Origin: Kitasatospora albolonga
GTDB taxonomy: Bacteria > Actinomycetota > Actinomycetes > Streptomycetales > Streptomycetaceae
Direction: 5' to 3'
Length of the DNA: 64,000 nt
Assembly (NCBI GenBank): GCA_002082585.1
Contig: CP020563.1
Location: 6,504,001-6,568,000, forward strand
In this document: positions 15,427 through 23,073 of the stretch, one piece after another
How positions within the stretch are numbered: position 1 is the first letter of the stretch
Layout of the letters: the number at the start of each line of letters is the position of its first letter
Made by a program: the position numbers and the translations under genes
The notes under the pieces: generated by a model
Database searches by the model: none
Seen by the model: the letters and a program-made list of their open reading frames with translations, nothing else
Told to the model about the DNA's origin: nothing

Positions 15427-17172
15427 TCAGCCGCTCATATCGGCGATCCGCCAGTGACGGGCCCGCTCGTACTGTGAGCTCAGACGCGAGAACGCCCCGC
15501 CCGTGAGCAGCAGTTCCTCTCGCGTGCCGGTCTCCATGACCCGGCCGTCCTCGAGCGAGACCACGTGGTCCGCGGCGGCCAGGGTGGCGGGGCGGTGGGC
15601 GATCACGATGACCGTACGGTCCGGGTCGTCGCCGAGGTTGGCGATGGCGCGGGTGATCGCGGCCTCGTTCTCCGGGTCGAGAGCTGAGCTGGCCTCGTCG
15701 ACGAGGACGATGCGTGCCCGCTTGAGCATCGCCCGGGCGATCGCGACGCGCTGGCGTTCGCCGCCCGACAGCTGCGCGCCGCCCTCACCCACCCGGGTCT
15801 GCCAGCCTGCGGGCAGCCGCTCGATCACTTCGTCGAGCCGTGCCGCCGTGGCCGCTTCCCGCAGCTCGTCCCAGGTCGCCTCCGGGCGCGCCAGGCGCAG
15901 GTTGTCCTCGATGGTGTCGTCGAACAGGTAGACGTCCTGGAAGACGATGGCGATCTCGTCGAGCAAGGTGCCCGGGTCGAGTTCGCGCACATCGACGCCG
16001 CCGACGCGCAGCGCTCCCGAGTCGATGTCGAAGAACCGGGCGATGAGCCGGGTCACCGTCGTCTTCCCGGACCCCGACGGTCCCACCAGGGCGGTGGTGG
16101 TGCCCGCGCGGCAGTGCAGGGACACCTCCTTCAGGGCGGGGGTGTCGCCGCCCGGGTAGGTGAAGGTGACGTCCGAGAACTCGACGTCGGCCTCGGCGAT
16201 CCGGCGTACGGGCTCGGCCGGAACCGGCAGTGTGGGCGTGGACAGCAGCTCCTCGATGCGCGCGATCTGGTTCCGCAACGCGCGCAGGGCACCGATGAGT
16301 TCGATGAGGTTGCCGAGCGGCTCCAGGAAACGGGCGGCCAGCACGAGGAGCACGATCGCCGTGGCGGCCTCGACGCGCCCGCTCAGCATGAGCTGGGCGG
16401 TCAGTGCGAGCACCGCGACGAAACCTGCCATGATCACACCGGTGTAGACGAAGAACGGCTGCCGTGCGCGGCGCATGCCCTCCCGGTAGGTCTCGCGGTG
16501 GTCCTCGAGCGCGGCCCGCATCCGGGGCGTGCCCTCGGCGTGACCGGCGGCGCGCAGGACCGGCTGGGCCTGGCCGAGCTCGATCGCCCGGCTGGCGACC
16601 CCGGCCGCCGCCCGCTCCAGCTCGATCTCGGAGATCTCGGCGATCCGCGCGGCCCGCCGCAGGGCCAGGTAGGCCACCAGCGCGATCGCGCACAGCAGCA
16701 GCGCCATCCGCCAGTCGACCGTGAACGTCACGATGACGACCGTCGCGGGCAGCAGGGTCGAGGTGATGACGGGCCCGCCGATCGTCACGGCCAGGTGTGC
16801 GGCGCTGCCCACGTCCGCCGTCACGCCCCGGGCGAGCCGGGCCTTGTGCTCGGCGGTGAACCAGCCCAGCGTCAGCGTGCTCACGTGGTGCATCAGCTTC
16901 CGGCGCAGCTGCGCCGCGAGCGCGCCCGCCGCCGCGAAGCCCACCGGGGTGGCGATGACGCTCAGCACCGCGTACAGCAGCGCGCCGGCCGCGCCGAGCA
17001 CGAGCCACGGTGTGGCCGCGCCGATGTCCGGTTCGGGGCGCACGAGGGCGTCCAGAATCGGGATGAGCAGAGCGAGCAGCAGGCCCTGGAGGACGGCCTG
17101 CCCCGCCGTGAGCAGCCACAGCCGGGCCAGCAGCTTCGGGTTCGGCCAGAGCCGGTACAAGCGGCGGATCAC
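15427..17172 (-). CDS. ABC transporter, fused permease-ATPase (YbtQ/IrtB-like)
   Basis: This 581-residue exporter-fold half transporter has six predicted N-terminal helices (residues about 15-300) and a C-terminal nucleotide-binding domain with Walker A GPSGSGKTT, signature LSGGERQRVAIARAML, Walker B ARIVLVDEASSALD and an H-loop IAHRPAT. Together with the next gene it forms a heterodimeric pair. In actinobacteria and Yersinia, such YbtPQ/IrtAB-type proteins import ferric siderophores despite their exporter fold. The start is GTG at 17172, overlapping the upstream stop by four bases (GTGA); a longer start at 17199 would overlap 31 bases. Placement next to an iron box and siderophore uptake genes supports an iron role. 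Confidence 0.88.
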   Translation of the reverse strand: MIRRLYRLWPNPKLLARLWLLTAGQAVLQGLLLALLIPILDALVRPEPDIGAATPWLVLGAAGALLYAVLSVIATPVGFAAAGALAAQLRRKLMHHVSTLTLGWFTAEHKARLARGVTADVGSAAHLAVTIGGPVITSTLLPATVVIVTFTVDWRMALLLCAIALVAYLALRRAARIAEISEIELERAAAGVASRAIELGQAQPVLRAAGHAEGTPRMRAALEDHRETYREGMRRARQPFFVYTGVIMAGFVAVLALTAQLMLSGRVEAATAIVLLVLAARFLEPLGNLIELIGALRALRNQIARIEELLSTPTLPVPAEPVRRIAEADVEFSDVTFTYPGGDTPALKEVSLHCRAGTTTALVGPSGSGKTTVTRLIARFFDIDSGALRVGGVDVRELDPGTLLDEIAIVFQDVYLFDDTIEDNLRLARPEATWDELREAATAARLDEVIERLPAGWQTRVGEGGAQLSGGERQRVAIARAMLKRARIVLVDEASSALDPENEAAITRAIANLGDDPDRTVIVIAHRPATLAAADHVVSLEDGRVMETGTREELLLTGGAFSRLSSQYERARHWRIADMSG

Positions 17173-18929
17173 GCGAGGACCCCTTCCTGAGCGGCCCACA
17201 TCCGGGCGTACAGCCCGTCGCGCGCGAGCAGTTCTTCGTGGCGGCCCTGTTCGACCAGCCGTCCGTTCTCGAGTACGAGGATCTGTGCGGCGCCCGCGAT
17301 GGTGTGCAGCCGGTGGGCGATCACGATCACCGTCTTGCCCACCGCCAGGTTGGCCAGCGCCTCCTGGACGGCCGACTCGCTGTCGGCGTCCAGTGCGGCC
17401 GTCGCCTCGTCCAGGACGACGATCGGCGCCCCGGACAGGATCGCCCGGGCGATCGTCAGCCGCTGGCGCTCACCGCCGGACAGACTGCCGCCGCCCGCGT
17501 CGAGCAGGGTGTCGTACCCGTCGGGCATGGACTCGATCACATCGTGGATGTGCGCGGCGACCGCCGCCTCGCGCACCTCCGCGTCGCTGGCGCCGGGCCG
17601 GCCGATGCGGATGTTCTCCGCCACGCTGTCACGCAGCAGGGTGACGTCCTGGAAGACCAGTGACATCGATGCCAGCAGCTTCGCGGAGGGGATCGAGCGC
17701 ACGTCGACACCGCCGATCCTGAGCGATCCGCCGGTCACCTCGTAGAAGCGCGGCAGCAGGCTGGCGAGGGTCGTCTTGCCCGCGCCCGACGGACCGACGA
17801 TCGCCGTCACCCGGCCCGGCGGGCAGACGGCGGTGATCTCCTCGACGGCGTTGGTCTTCCCGTCGTAGGAGAAGGAGACCCGGTCGAACTCGACGCCGTG
17901 GTCGACGGGCGTCTGCGGGTTCTCCGGCTCGGGCAGCGGGGTGCGGGCCAGCAGCTGCTCGATGTTGGCCGCGCCCATCCGGCCCTTGCGCACCCCCTGG
18001 GCGGCGGTCACGGCGGGGAGGACGGAGTTGGGCAGGCCGATGGCGACGACCAGGAACGCCACCAGGTCCGCGACGCCGAGCGACCCCCGGTCGACGAGGA
18101 ACAGCCCGACGGCCGCCACGGCGGTGAGGACGGCCATCTCCGAGCCGAACAGCCGTGAGGCCGCCGAGCTGTAGCGCACCTCGGAGACCCAGACCCGGAA
18201 CGCCTCGGTGTGCTCGTCCACGGCCTCGTCGAAGCGGCGCAGGACGCGGCCCCCGGTGCCGAACGTCTTGACCACCTGGATGCCGTCGGCGTACTCGACG
18301 CTGGCGGCGCTGATCCGGGCGTCGGCGGCGACCAGCCGGTTCATATGGGTCGTCATGGACCGCATCGAGACCCGGAAGAAGATCCCCATCAGCAGAAGGA
18401 CGCCCAGCACGACGAAGGCCATGCGGACATCGACGAAGAGCAGGTAGCCCGTCGCGACGGTCATCACGGTGACCGCCCCGACCAGCTGTCCCAGGGCGTG
18501 CGCGATGACCTCGTGCATCTCCTCGAGGTCGCCCGTCATCGCCCGCTTGACCTTGCCCGAGCCCGTGGCGCGGAACCAGCCGAGCGGCAGTCTGCCGAGG
18601 TGGGTCACGATCCGCACGCGCATGTCGTGCAGGATCGCCGCATCGGCGTAGTGCCCCACCCGGGAGGACTGCACGAACAGGACGAGCCAGATACCGGCTC
18701 CCGCGGCGCCGATGCCGACCCAGGTCCAGATGGCGGTGTGTGACTCCGCGGGGTTGTCGAGCATGAGCCGCGCGATCTCGGCGACGGCGATGTAGGGCAC
18801 GATGCCCGCCGCCGCGCTCAGGCACGACAGGGCCGCACAGATGACGAGTTGGGTCCGGATCGGGGCCAGCAGGCGCAGTAACGCGCCTGGTCCGGCCAGC
18901 CCCGGAGTCTGCGATGTTGATGGTTTCAT
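17169..18929 (-). CDS. ABC transporter, fused permease-ATPase (YbtP/IrtA-like)
   Basis: This 586-residue partner of the preceding ABC half transporter has N-terminal helices starting TQLVICAALSCLSAAAGIVPYI and an NBD with Walker A GPSGAGKTT, signature LSGGERQRLTIARAIL, Walker B IVVLDEATAALD and H-loop IAHRLHT. The ATG at 18929 lies at the edge of a 14-bp palindromic iron box, so the repressor would cover the start codon. No strong Shine-Dalgarno precedes the ATG, so a leaderless message is possible. Leu17 is encoded by the rare codon TTA (complement of 18879-18881), predicting dependence on the bldA tRNA. The likely role is iron-siderophore import or bipyridine-chelate handling. Confidence 0.88.
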   Translation of the reverse strand: MKPSTSQTPGLAGPGALLRLLAPIRTQLVICAALSCLSAAAGIVPYIAVAEIARLMLDNPAESHTAIWTWVGIGAAGAGIWLVLFVQSSRVGHYADAAILHDMRVRIVTHLGRLPLGWFRATGSGKVKRAMTGDLEEMHEVIAHALGQLVGAVTVMTVATGYLLFVDVRMAFVVLGVLLLMGIFFRVSMRSMTTHMNRLVAADARISAASVEYADGIQVVKTFGTGGRVLRRFDEAVDEHTEAFRVWVSEVRYSSAASRLFGSEMAVLTAVAAVGLFLVDRGSLGVADLVAFLVVAIGLPNSVLPAVTAAQGVRKGRMGAANIEQLLARTPLPEPENPQTPVDHGVEFDRVSFSYDGKTNAVEEITAVCPPGRVTAIVGPSGAGKTTLASLLPRFYEVTGGSLRIGGVDVRSIPSAKLLASMSLVFQDVTLLRDSVAENIRIGRPGASDAEVREAAVAAHIHDVIESMPDGYDTLLDAGGGSLSGGERQRLTIARAILSGAPIVVLDEATAALDADSESAVQEALANLAVGKTVIVIAHRLHTIAGAAQILVLENGRLVEQGRHEELLARDGLYARMWAAQEGVLA

Positions 18930-18942
18930 TAGGGTACCCTAA
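18929..18942. promoter_or_regulatory. Iron box (DmdR/IdeR-type operator core), divergent
   Basis: TTAGGGTACCCTAA is a perfect 14-bp palindrome with TTAGG and CCTAA arms four bases apart, the same spacing as in the core of DtxR-family boxes (compare TTAGGCTTGCCTAA at 62727-62740). It lies between the leftward ABC pair and the rightward siderophore-binding operon and can control both. It begins at the ABC start codon. Confidence 0.75.
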
Positions 18943-19024
18943 CATGGCGACTGAGGCTCATTCAATAATGCCTGCGCCGCCCGGTGGTGCCTATCAAGAC
19001 GTTTACTGAAGGGAACTTCTGCCC

Positions 19025-20080
19025 ATGTTCCAGCCGCATCCTGACCGTCCGTCACCGCGTCGTGGATTAACTGCTGTTCCGAACCGGCCCCGGGCCGCCG
19101 TGCTCAGCACCCTCGTCGCGCTCGCGGCCGTCGGGGTGACCGGGTGCGGCGGCACCGACGCGGGCTCGCGCCAGGAGAGCGGGGCGAGCAGGATCACCTT
19201 CGAGTCCTGTAGCCGTACGGTCGAGCTCGACCGGGTCCCCGAGCGCGTGGTCATCACCACCGACGCCATAGCCGACACCCTCTTCGCGCTCGGTGTCGGC
19301 GACCGGATCGTCGCCAAGACACGCGGCGAGTCCGCCCCCGCGCCCGAGCTGAAGGACCGTCTCGCGGCGCTGCCCAGCCTCGGGACGCGCAACCCGAGCG
19401 TGGAGGCCCTGGTCGCCGCCAAGCCCGATCTCCTGATCACCGATCAGGTCGAGAAGGTCTCCGGCAAACTGGGCAGCCCGAGCATCGCCGAACTGAAGAA
19501 ACTGGGCATCGCCACCTATGTGGTCGGCGGCGGCTGCGCGGCCGACCTGCGCTCGGACACCTCCGGGCTCGACGCGCTCGACACCGACATCCAGCAGCTC
19601 GGCACGATTTTCGGGGTGAAGGCCGACGCGCGGAAGCTGGCCGACAAGCTGCGCGGCAGCCTCGACGACGTACGCCGCCGGACCGCCCAGGAGCCCCGGC
19701 AGGAGGTCGCCGAGATCTCCCAGGTGGCCGGTCAGCTCTACGTGACCTCCGGCGGCCTCTCGAACGACGTGCTCCAACGGGCGGGCGGCAAGAACGTCTT
19801 CGCCGACCTGCCGGGCCAGTTCGCCCCGGTCAGCCCCGAACAGGTCGTCGCGCGCAACCCCCGGGCCATCATCGTCGACAACTTCACGGCGACGACGAAG
19901 GGCCGGAACGAAGCGGTCGCCTTCCTGAACCGTACGTTCCCCACCGTGGACGCGGTCAAGGAGGGACGGGTCCTCGTCATCGACGCGGCCAAGACCGGCG
20001 CGCGCGGCAGCACGAGGCCCGTGGAGGGCGTCACCGAGATAGCGCGCTTCCTCCACCCGGGCGCCTTCCGCACTCAGTAA
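19025..20080 (+). CDS. Fe(III)-siderophore ABC transporter, substrate-binding lipoprotein
   Basis: This 351-residue FecB/BtuF-type binding protein has a positively charged N-region, a hydrophobic stretch (VLSTLVALAAV) and a lipobox VTGC at about residue 41. The mature part has the class III fold motifs RVVITTDAIADTLFALGVGDRIV, a LPSLGTRNPSVEALVAAKPDLLIT stretch, and a C-terminal EGVTEIARFLHP. The start ATG has GAAGGGAA upstream. Leu15 is encoded by TTA (19067-19069), a bldA-dependent codon, inside the signal peptide. It is transcribed from the divergent iron-box region and followed by permease and ATPase genes. The ligand could be the local bipyridine-iron complex or a hydroxamate siderophore. 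Confidence 0.9.
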   Translation: MFQPHPDRPSPRRGLTAVPNRPRAAVLSTLVALAAVGVTGCGGTDAGSRQESGASRITFESCSRTVELDRVPERVVITTDAIADTLFALGVGDRIVAKTRGESAPAPELKDRLAALPSLGTRNPSVEALVAAKPDLLITDQVEKVSGKLGSPSIAELKKLGIATYVVGGGCAADLRSDTSGLDALDTDIQQLGTIFGVKADARKLADKLRGSLDDVRRRTAQEPRQEVAEISQVAGQLYVTSGGLSNDVLQRAGGKNVFADLPGQFAPVSPEQVVARNPRAIIVDNFTATTKGRNEAVAFLNRTFPTVDAVKEGRVLVIDAAKTGARGSTRPVEGVTEIARFLHPGAFRTQ

Positions 20081-20088
20081 GGCTGGCG

Positions 20089-21192
20089 ATGCACAAGCAA
20101 ACACCCACCGCCGTCGCCGCCCGTGCCGAGGAGCGCCCACCGGGCGGCCGCCGGCCGCCACGGCTCCGCGGCGGCCGGCACGCCCCCCTCTCCCTCATCG
20201 CGCCGCTGCTGTTCGCCGCCCTCCTCGTGACGGTCTGCGTGGCCGTGTCGGTGGGGTCCGTCAGCGTCCGGCTGGAGACCGTCACCAGGGTCATCGCCGA
20301 CCATCTGACCGGCGCCGGGACGTCCGCCAGTGTCATGGACGACCAGATCGTGTGGAACCTGCGGCTGCCGCGCGTTCTGCTGGCCGCCGTCGTCGGCGCG
20401 GGGCTCGCCCTCGTCGGTGTCACCCTCCAGGCGACCGTCCGCAATCCGCTCGCCGACCCCTATGTGCTCGGTGTCTCCGCCGGTGCCGGGCTGATGGCCT
20501 CCATCGTGATCACCCTCGGGTCGGTGGCGGTGGCCGGTCTGTCGACATCGGCCGCCGCCTTCGTCGGAGCGCTCATGGCGATGGTCGCGGTCCTCGGGCT
20601 GTCGCGCCGCGCAGGCCGTGTCGTCCCGGGCCGTCTGATCCTCGCCGGGGTGACGCTCTCCTATCTGTTCAGCGGCGCCACCAGCTTCGTCATCTTCCGC
20701 AGCGGCAACGCGGAGGCGGCGCATTCGGTGCTGTTCTGGCTGCTGGGCTCCCTGTCGGAGTCGTCGTGGTCGAACCTGGCGCTGCCGGCGGCGGCCGTGC
20801 TGGTCGTCGGCGTCCATCTGATGGTGCAGACCCGGACGCTCAACGCGCTCGCGGCCGGTGACGACGCGGCGCTCTCGCTCGGCGTCTCCGTGCACCGCGT
20901 CCGTATCCGCCTCCTGGTCGTCGCCTCCCTCCTGACCGGCGTCCTCGTCGCCGTGTCCGGCGGGATCGGCTTCGTGGGGCTCATCGTTCCCCACCTCGTA
21001 CGCCTGGTCGTGGGCCCGGACCACCGCCGTCTGCTCCCCATCGCCATGCTCGTCGGCGCGATCTACCTCGTCGTGGTCGATGTGCTCTGCCGTGTTCTCG
21101 TCCGCCCCGAGGAACTCCCCATCGGGATCATCACCGCCGTGCTCGGCGCGCCGGTCTTCCTGTGGCTGCTGCGGCGCTCGGAGGCGTCATGA
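20089..21192 (+). CDS. FecCD-family iron-siderophore permease
   Basis: This 367-residue permease has about ten hydrophobic helices. Diagnostic motifs are RLPRVLLAAVVGAGLALVG, the NPLADPYVLGVSAGAG segment and GGIGFVGLIVPHLVR, all standard for BtuC/FecCD permeases. The hydrophilic N-terminal 25 residues are cytosolic. It starts eight bases after the binding-protein gene and its stop overlaps the ATPase start (ATGA), so the three genes form one uptake operon. Confidence 0.94.
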   Translation: MHKQTPTAVAARAEERPPGGRRPPRLRGGRHAPLSLIAPLLFAALLVTVCVAVSVGSVSVRLETVTRVIADHLTGAGTSASVMDDQIVWNLRLPRVLLAAVVGAGLALVGVTLQATVRNPLADPYVLGVSAGAGLMASIVITLGSVAVAGLSTSAAAFVGALMAMVAVLGLSRRAGRVVPGRLILAGVTLSYLFSGATSFVIFRSGNAEAAHSVLFWLLGSLSESSWSNLALPAAAVLVVGVHLMVQTRTLNALAAGDDAALSLGVSVHRVRIRLLVVASLLTGVLVAVSGGIGFVGLIVPHLVRLVVGPDHRRLLPIAMLVGAIYLVVVDVLCRVLVRPEELPIGIITAVLGAPVFLWLLRRSEAS

Positions 21193-21995
21193 AAGTCGAA
21201 CTGTCCGGTGTGAGCGTCCGCATCGGCTCCACCCCGATCGTCGCTGACTGCGACCTCACCGTGAGGGACGGCGAACGCGTCGGCCTCGTCGGCCCCAACG
21301 GCAGTGGCAAGACATCCCTGTTGCGTACGATCTACCGCGCGCTCGACCCCTTCGCCGGCCGTGTCGCGCTCTCCGGCGACGATGTGACGACGCTCGGTCA
21401 GCGCGAGGTCGCACGGCGCGCCGCGCTCGTCGCCCAGGACAGCACCCCGGACTTCGACTTCACCGTGGAGGAGATCGTCGCCATGGGGCGCGGGCCGTGG
21501 CTCCGGACCTTCGAGTCGGCCACCGGCCGCGGGGACGCGCCCATCACCGCCGCACTGGAGCGGGTCCGCCTGGCGGATCACCGCAGACGCAGGCTCTCCA
21601 CCCTGTCCGGCGGTGAGCGGCAGCGCGCCCTGGTGGCCCGCGCGCTCGCCCAGGAGAGCCCGCTGCTCCTTCTCGACGAACCGACCAACCACCTCGATGT
21701 GTACGCGGCCCTCGAACTCCTGGAGCTCGTACGGGATCTGGGGCGCGCGACGCTGTGTGTGCTGCACGACCTCAATCTCGCCGCCACCTACTGCGACCGG
21801 ATCTATGTCCTGCACCGGGGGCGGATCGTCGCGGACGGCCCGCCCGCGGAGGTGCTCAACCCCGAACTCGTCGAGACCGTCTTCGGAGTCGCCTGTACGC
21901 ATCTGACCCATCCGGCCACGGGCGGTCTGCTCCTCGCGTTCTCCCCGCGACAGACCGCCCCGGTCACCGCGCTCGGTGAAGGGACGAAACGATGA
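21189..21995 (+). CDS. Iron-siderophore ABC transporter ATP-binding protein (FecE-like)
   Basis: This 268-residue ATPase has Walker A GPNGSGKTS, Q-loop VAQDSTPDFDFTVEEIV, signature LSGGERQRALVARAL, Walker B LLLLDEPTNHLD and H-loop CVLHDLNLA. This is the FepC/FecE subfamily pattern. The start is the ATG at 21189, overlapping the permease stop; an in-frame start nine codons upstream would lie inside the permease gene. It completes the binding protein, permease and ATPase operon. Confidence 0.94.
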   Translation: MKVELSGVSVRIGSTPIVADCDLTVRDGERVGLVGPNGSGKTSLLRTIYRALDPFAGRVALSGDDVTTLGQREVARRAALVAQDSTPDFDFTVEEIVAMGRGPWLRTFESATGRGDAPITAALERVRLADHRRRRLSTLSGGERQRALVARALAQESPLLLLDEPTNHLDVYAALELLELVRDLGRATLCVLHDLNLAATYCDRIYVLHRGRIVADGPPAEVLNPELVETVFGVACTHLTHPATGGLLLAFSPRQTAPVTALGEGTKR

Positions 21996-22093
21996 GCGGC
22001 CGTGCCCCCGTCGGCCGGAAGTCCATGGCGGTCAATATCACATGCCGTCGGCCCGGCCATCGGGGTAAGAATGACGAGGGAAAGCGGGTGTGA
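21992..22093 (+). CDS. Possible 33-residue coupled small ORF
   Basis: The ATG overlaps the stop of the siderophore ATPase gene (ATGA). The frame runs 33 codons (MSGRAPVGRKSMAVNITCRR...), rich in Arg and Lys, to TGA. The coupling geometry is that of a real downstream cistron. The short length and lack of any recognisable motif suggest either a leftover of a deleted gene or a coincidental frame. Confidence 0.2.
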   Translation: MSGRAPVGRKSMAVNITCRRPGHRGKNDEGKRV

Positions 22094-22470
22094 TCGAAAG
22101 GTCCTGACCAATCCCGCCCGTCCATGGCTGCCGCCAAGAATTCCATTCGCATGAGAACTATTCGCATGGTGGCTACATGTATTTTCTCCGCGGTCAATCG
22201 TGGTCAATCGCGGAGGCGGCGGGCGGCTGAGTGACGGAACGTCACGGCCGCCCCGGTCGGCCGCTGTCGCAAAATCGTTTCACTGGTTGACGGCGGCCGG
22301 GACCGCGGTAACAATCTCATATAGGTGCCGGACTCATATTTGGATGAATATCACCGCATTGACCTTCGGGTGATCGTCAGATTTCGCGGCGCCATCGGCA
22401 TCACGAAGCGACCCCCCGGAGTCAGCAGCGCTCGTTAAATGCCTCGTCCAAGCGAAAGGCGAATCACCCG
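22094..22470 (+). promoter_or_regulatory. Repeat-rich leader upstream of the luxR-type regulator
   Basis: No gene is seen in these 377 bases, which are poorer in GC than the surroundings. They hold three pairs of short direct repeats: ATTCGCATG at 22145 and 22160, GGTCAATCG at 22192 and 22202, and CTCATAT at 22316 and 22335. A possible -35 box TTGACG (22287-22292) is followed about 16 bases later by TAACAAT. This is probably the promoter and operator region of the regulator gene that follows. Confidence 0.4.
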
Positions 22471-22974
22471 GTGATTGATCGTGTGAATGTCATGCCGTTA
22501 ACGGAACGCCAGGATGAAGACGAAGCCCAGGCGGCCATCATCCAGATCGACGAAGTGCTGACCCTTTTGCAGGAGCTCGGCGATGTCGCGCGCCGCGCAC
22601 GCAAGAACCTGGTCGCCCCGCGACACCGGAGCGCCCGTGGCGTCCCGGCTCAGACAGCGGCGGCGGTACCGCGCACTCCGGCGCGCTCCGAGGACGACTC
22701 CGTCGGCGAAACCGGCGCCCGGGACGCCCGGCCCGGTGGCGCCCAGAAGCCCCTGCCGCTCACCCGGCGCCAGAAGGAAGTGCTCAACCTGCTGGCCCAG
22801 GGTCTGTCCAACCGGCGGATCGGCCGCGCCCTGCACATCACCGAGCAGACGGTGAAGGCCCATCTGCACATGGTCTACCACAAGCTCGGTGTGGCGGACC
22901 GTACGGAGGCCGTGGTCATGGCCATGCGCCAGGGGCTGGTCCAGCAGCAGCGCCGGGAGGACCCGTCCTCCTGA
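22471..22974 (+). CDS. LuxR-family transcriptional regulator, likely activator of the bipyridine cluster
   Basis: This small 167-residue regulator has a LuxR/GerE HTH at the C-terminus (LTRRQKEVLNLLAQGLSNRRIGRALHITEQTVKAHLHMVYHKLGV, residues about 95-140). The N-terminal half holds only a short helix and a low-complexity linker, with no receiver domain. The start is GTG at 22471 with GAAAGG upstream; an ATG at 22492 is an alternative. Codon 10 (22498-22500) is TTA, the bldA-dependent leucine codon, so translation should be limited to later growth. The known collismycin cluster contains a LuxR-type activator, and this gene occupies the matching position at the cluster edge, convergent with the first methyltransferase. 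Confidence 0.88.
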   Translation: MIDRVNVMPLTERQDEDEAQAAIIQIDEVLTLLQELGDVARRARKNLVAPRHRSARGVPAQTAAAVPRTPARSEDDSVGETGARDARPGGAQKPLPLTRRQKEVLNLLAQGLSNRRIGRALHITEQTVKAHLHMVYHKLGVADRTEAVVMAMRQGLVQQQRREDPSS

Positions 22975-23001
22975 CCGGCCCGCACGCCGTGCGTGGCTGA
23001 G

Positions 23002-23046
23002 CGCGTGCGGGCCCGGCCCAGGGGCGGTGGGCCGGACCCGCACGCG
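23002..23046. terminator. Strong hairpin between convergent luxR and methyltransferase genes
   Basis: A 19-bp stem with one mismatch surrounds a seven-base loop (GGGGCGG). The arms start CGCGTGCGGGCC and end GGACCCGCACGCG. It lies in the gap between convergent genes and fits a bidirectional terminator. Confidence 0.7.
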
Positions 23047-23073
23047 GTCGCGCCACGCGGTCGCGCCACGCGC

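Noticed and set aside
23041..23070. Tandem CGCGGTCGCGCCA copies after the luxR gene as a possible CRISPR or repeat array
   Set aside because: Only two copies of a GC-rich word; there is no regular spacer pattern and it merges with the terminator.
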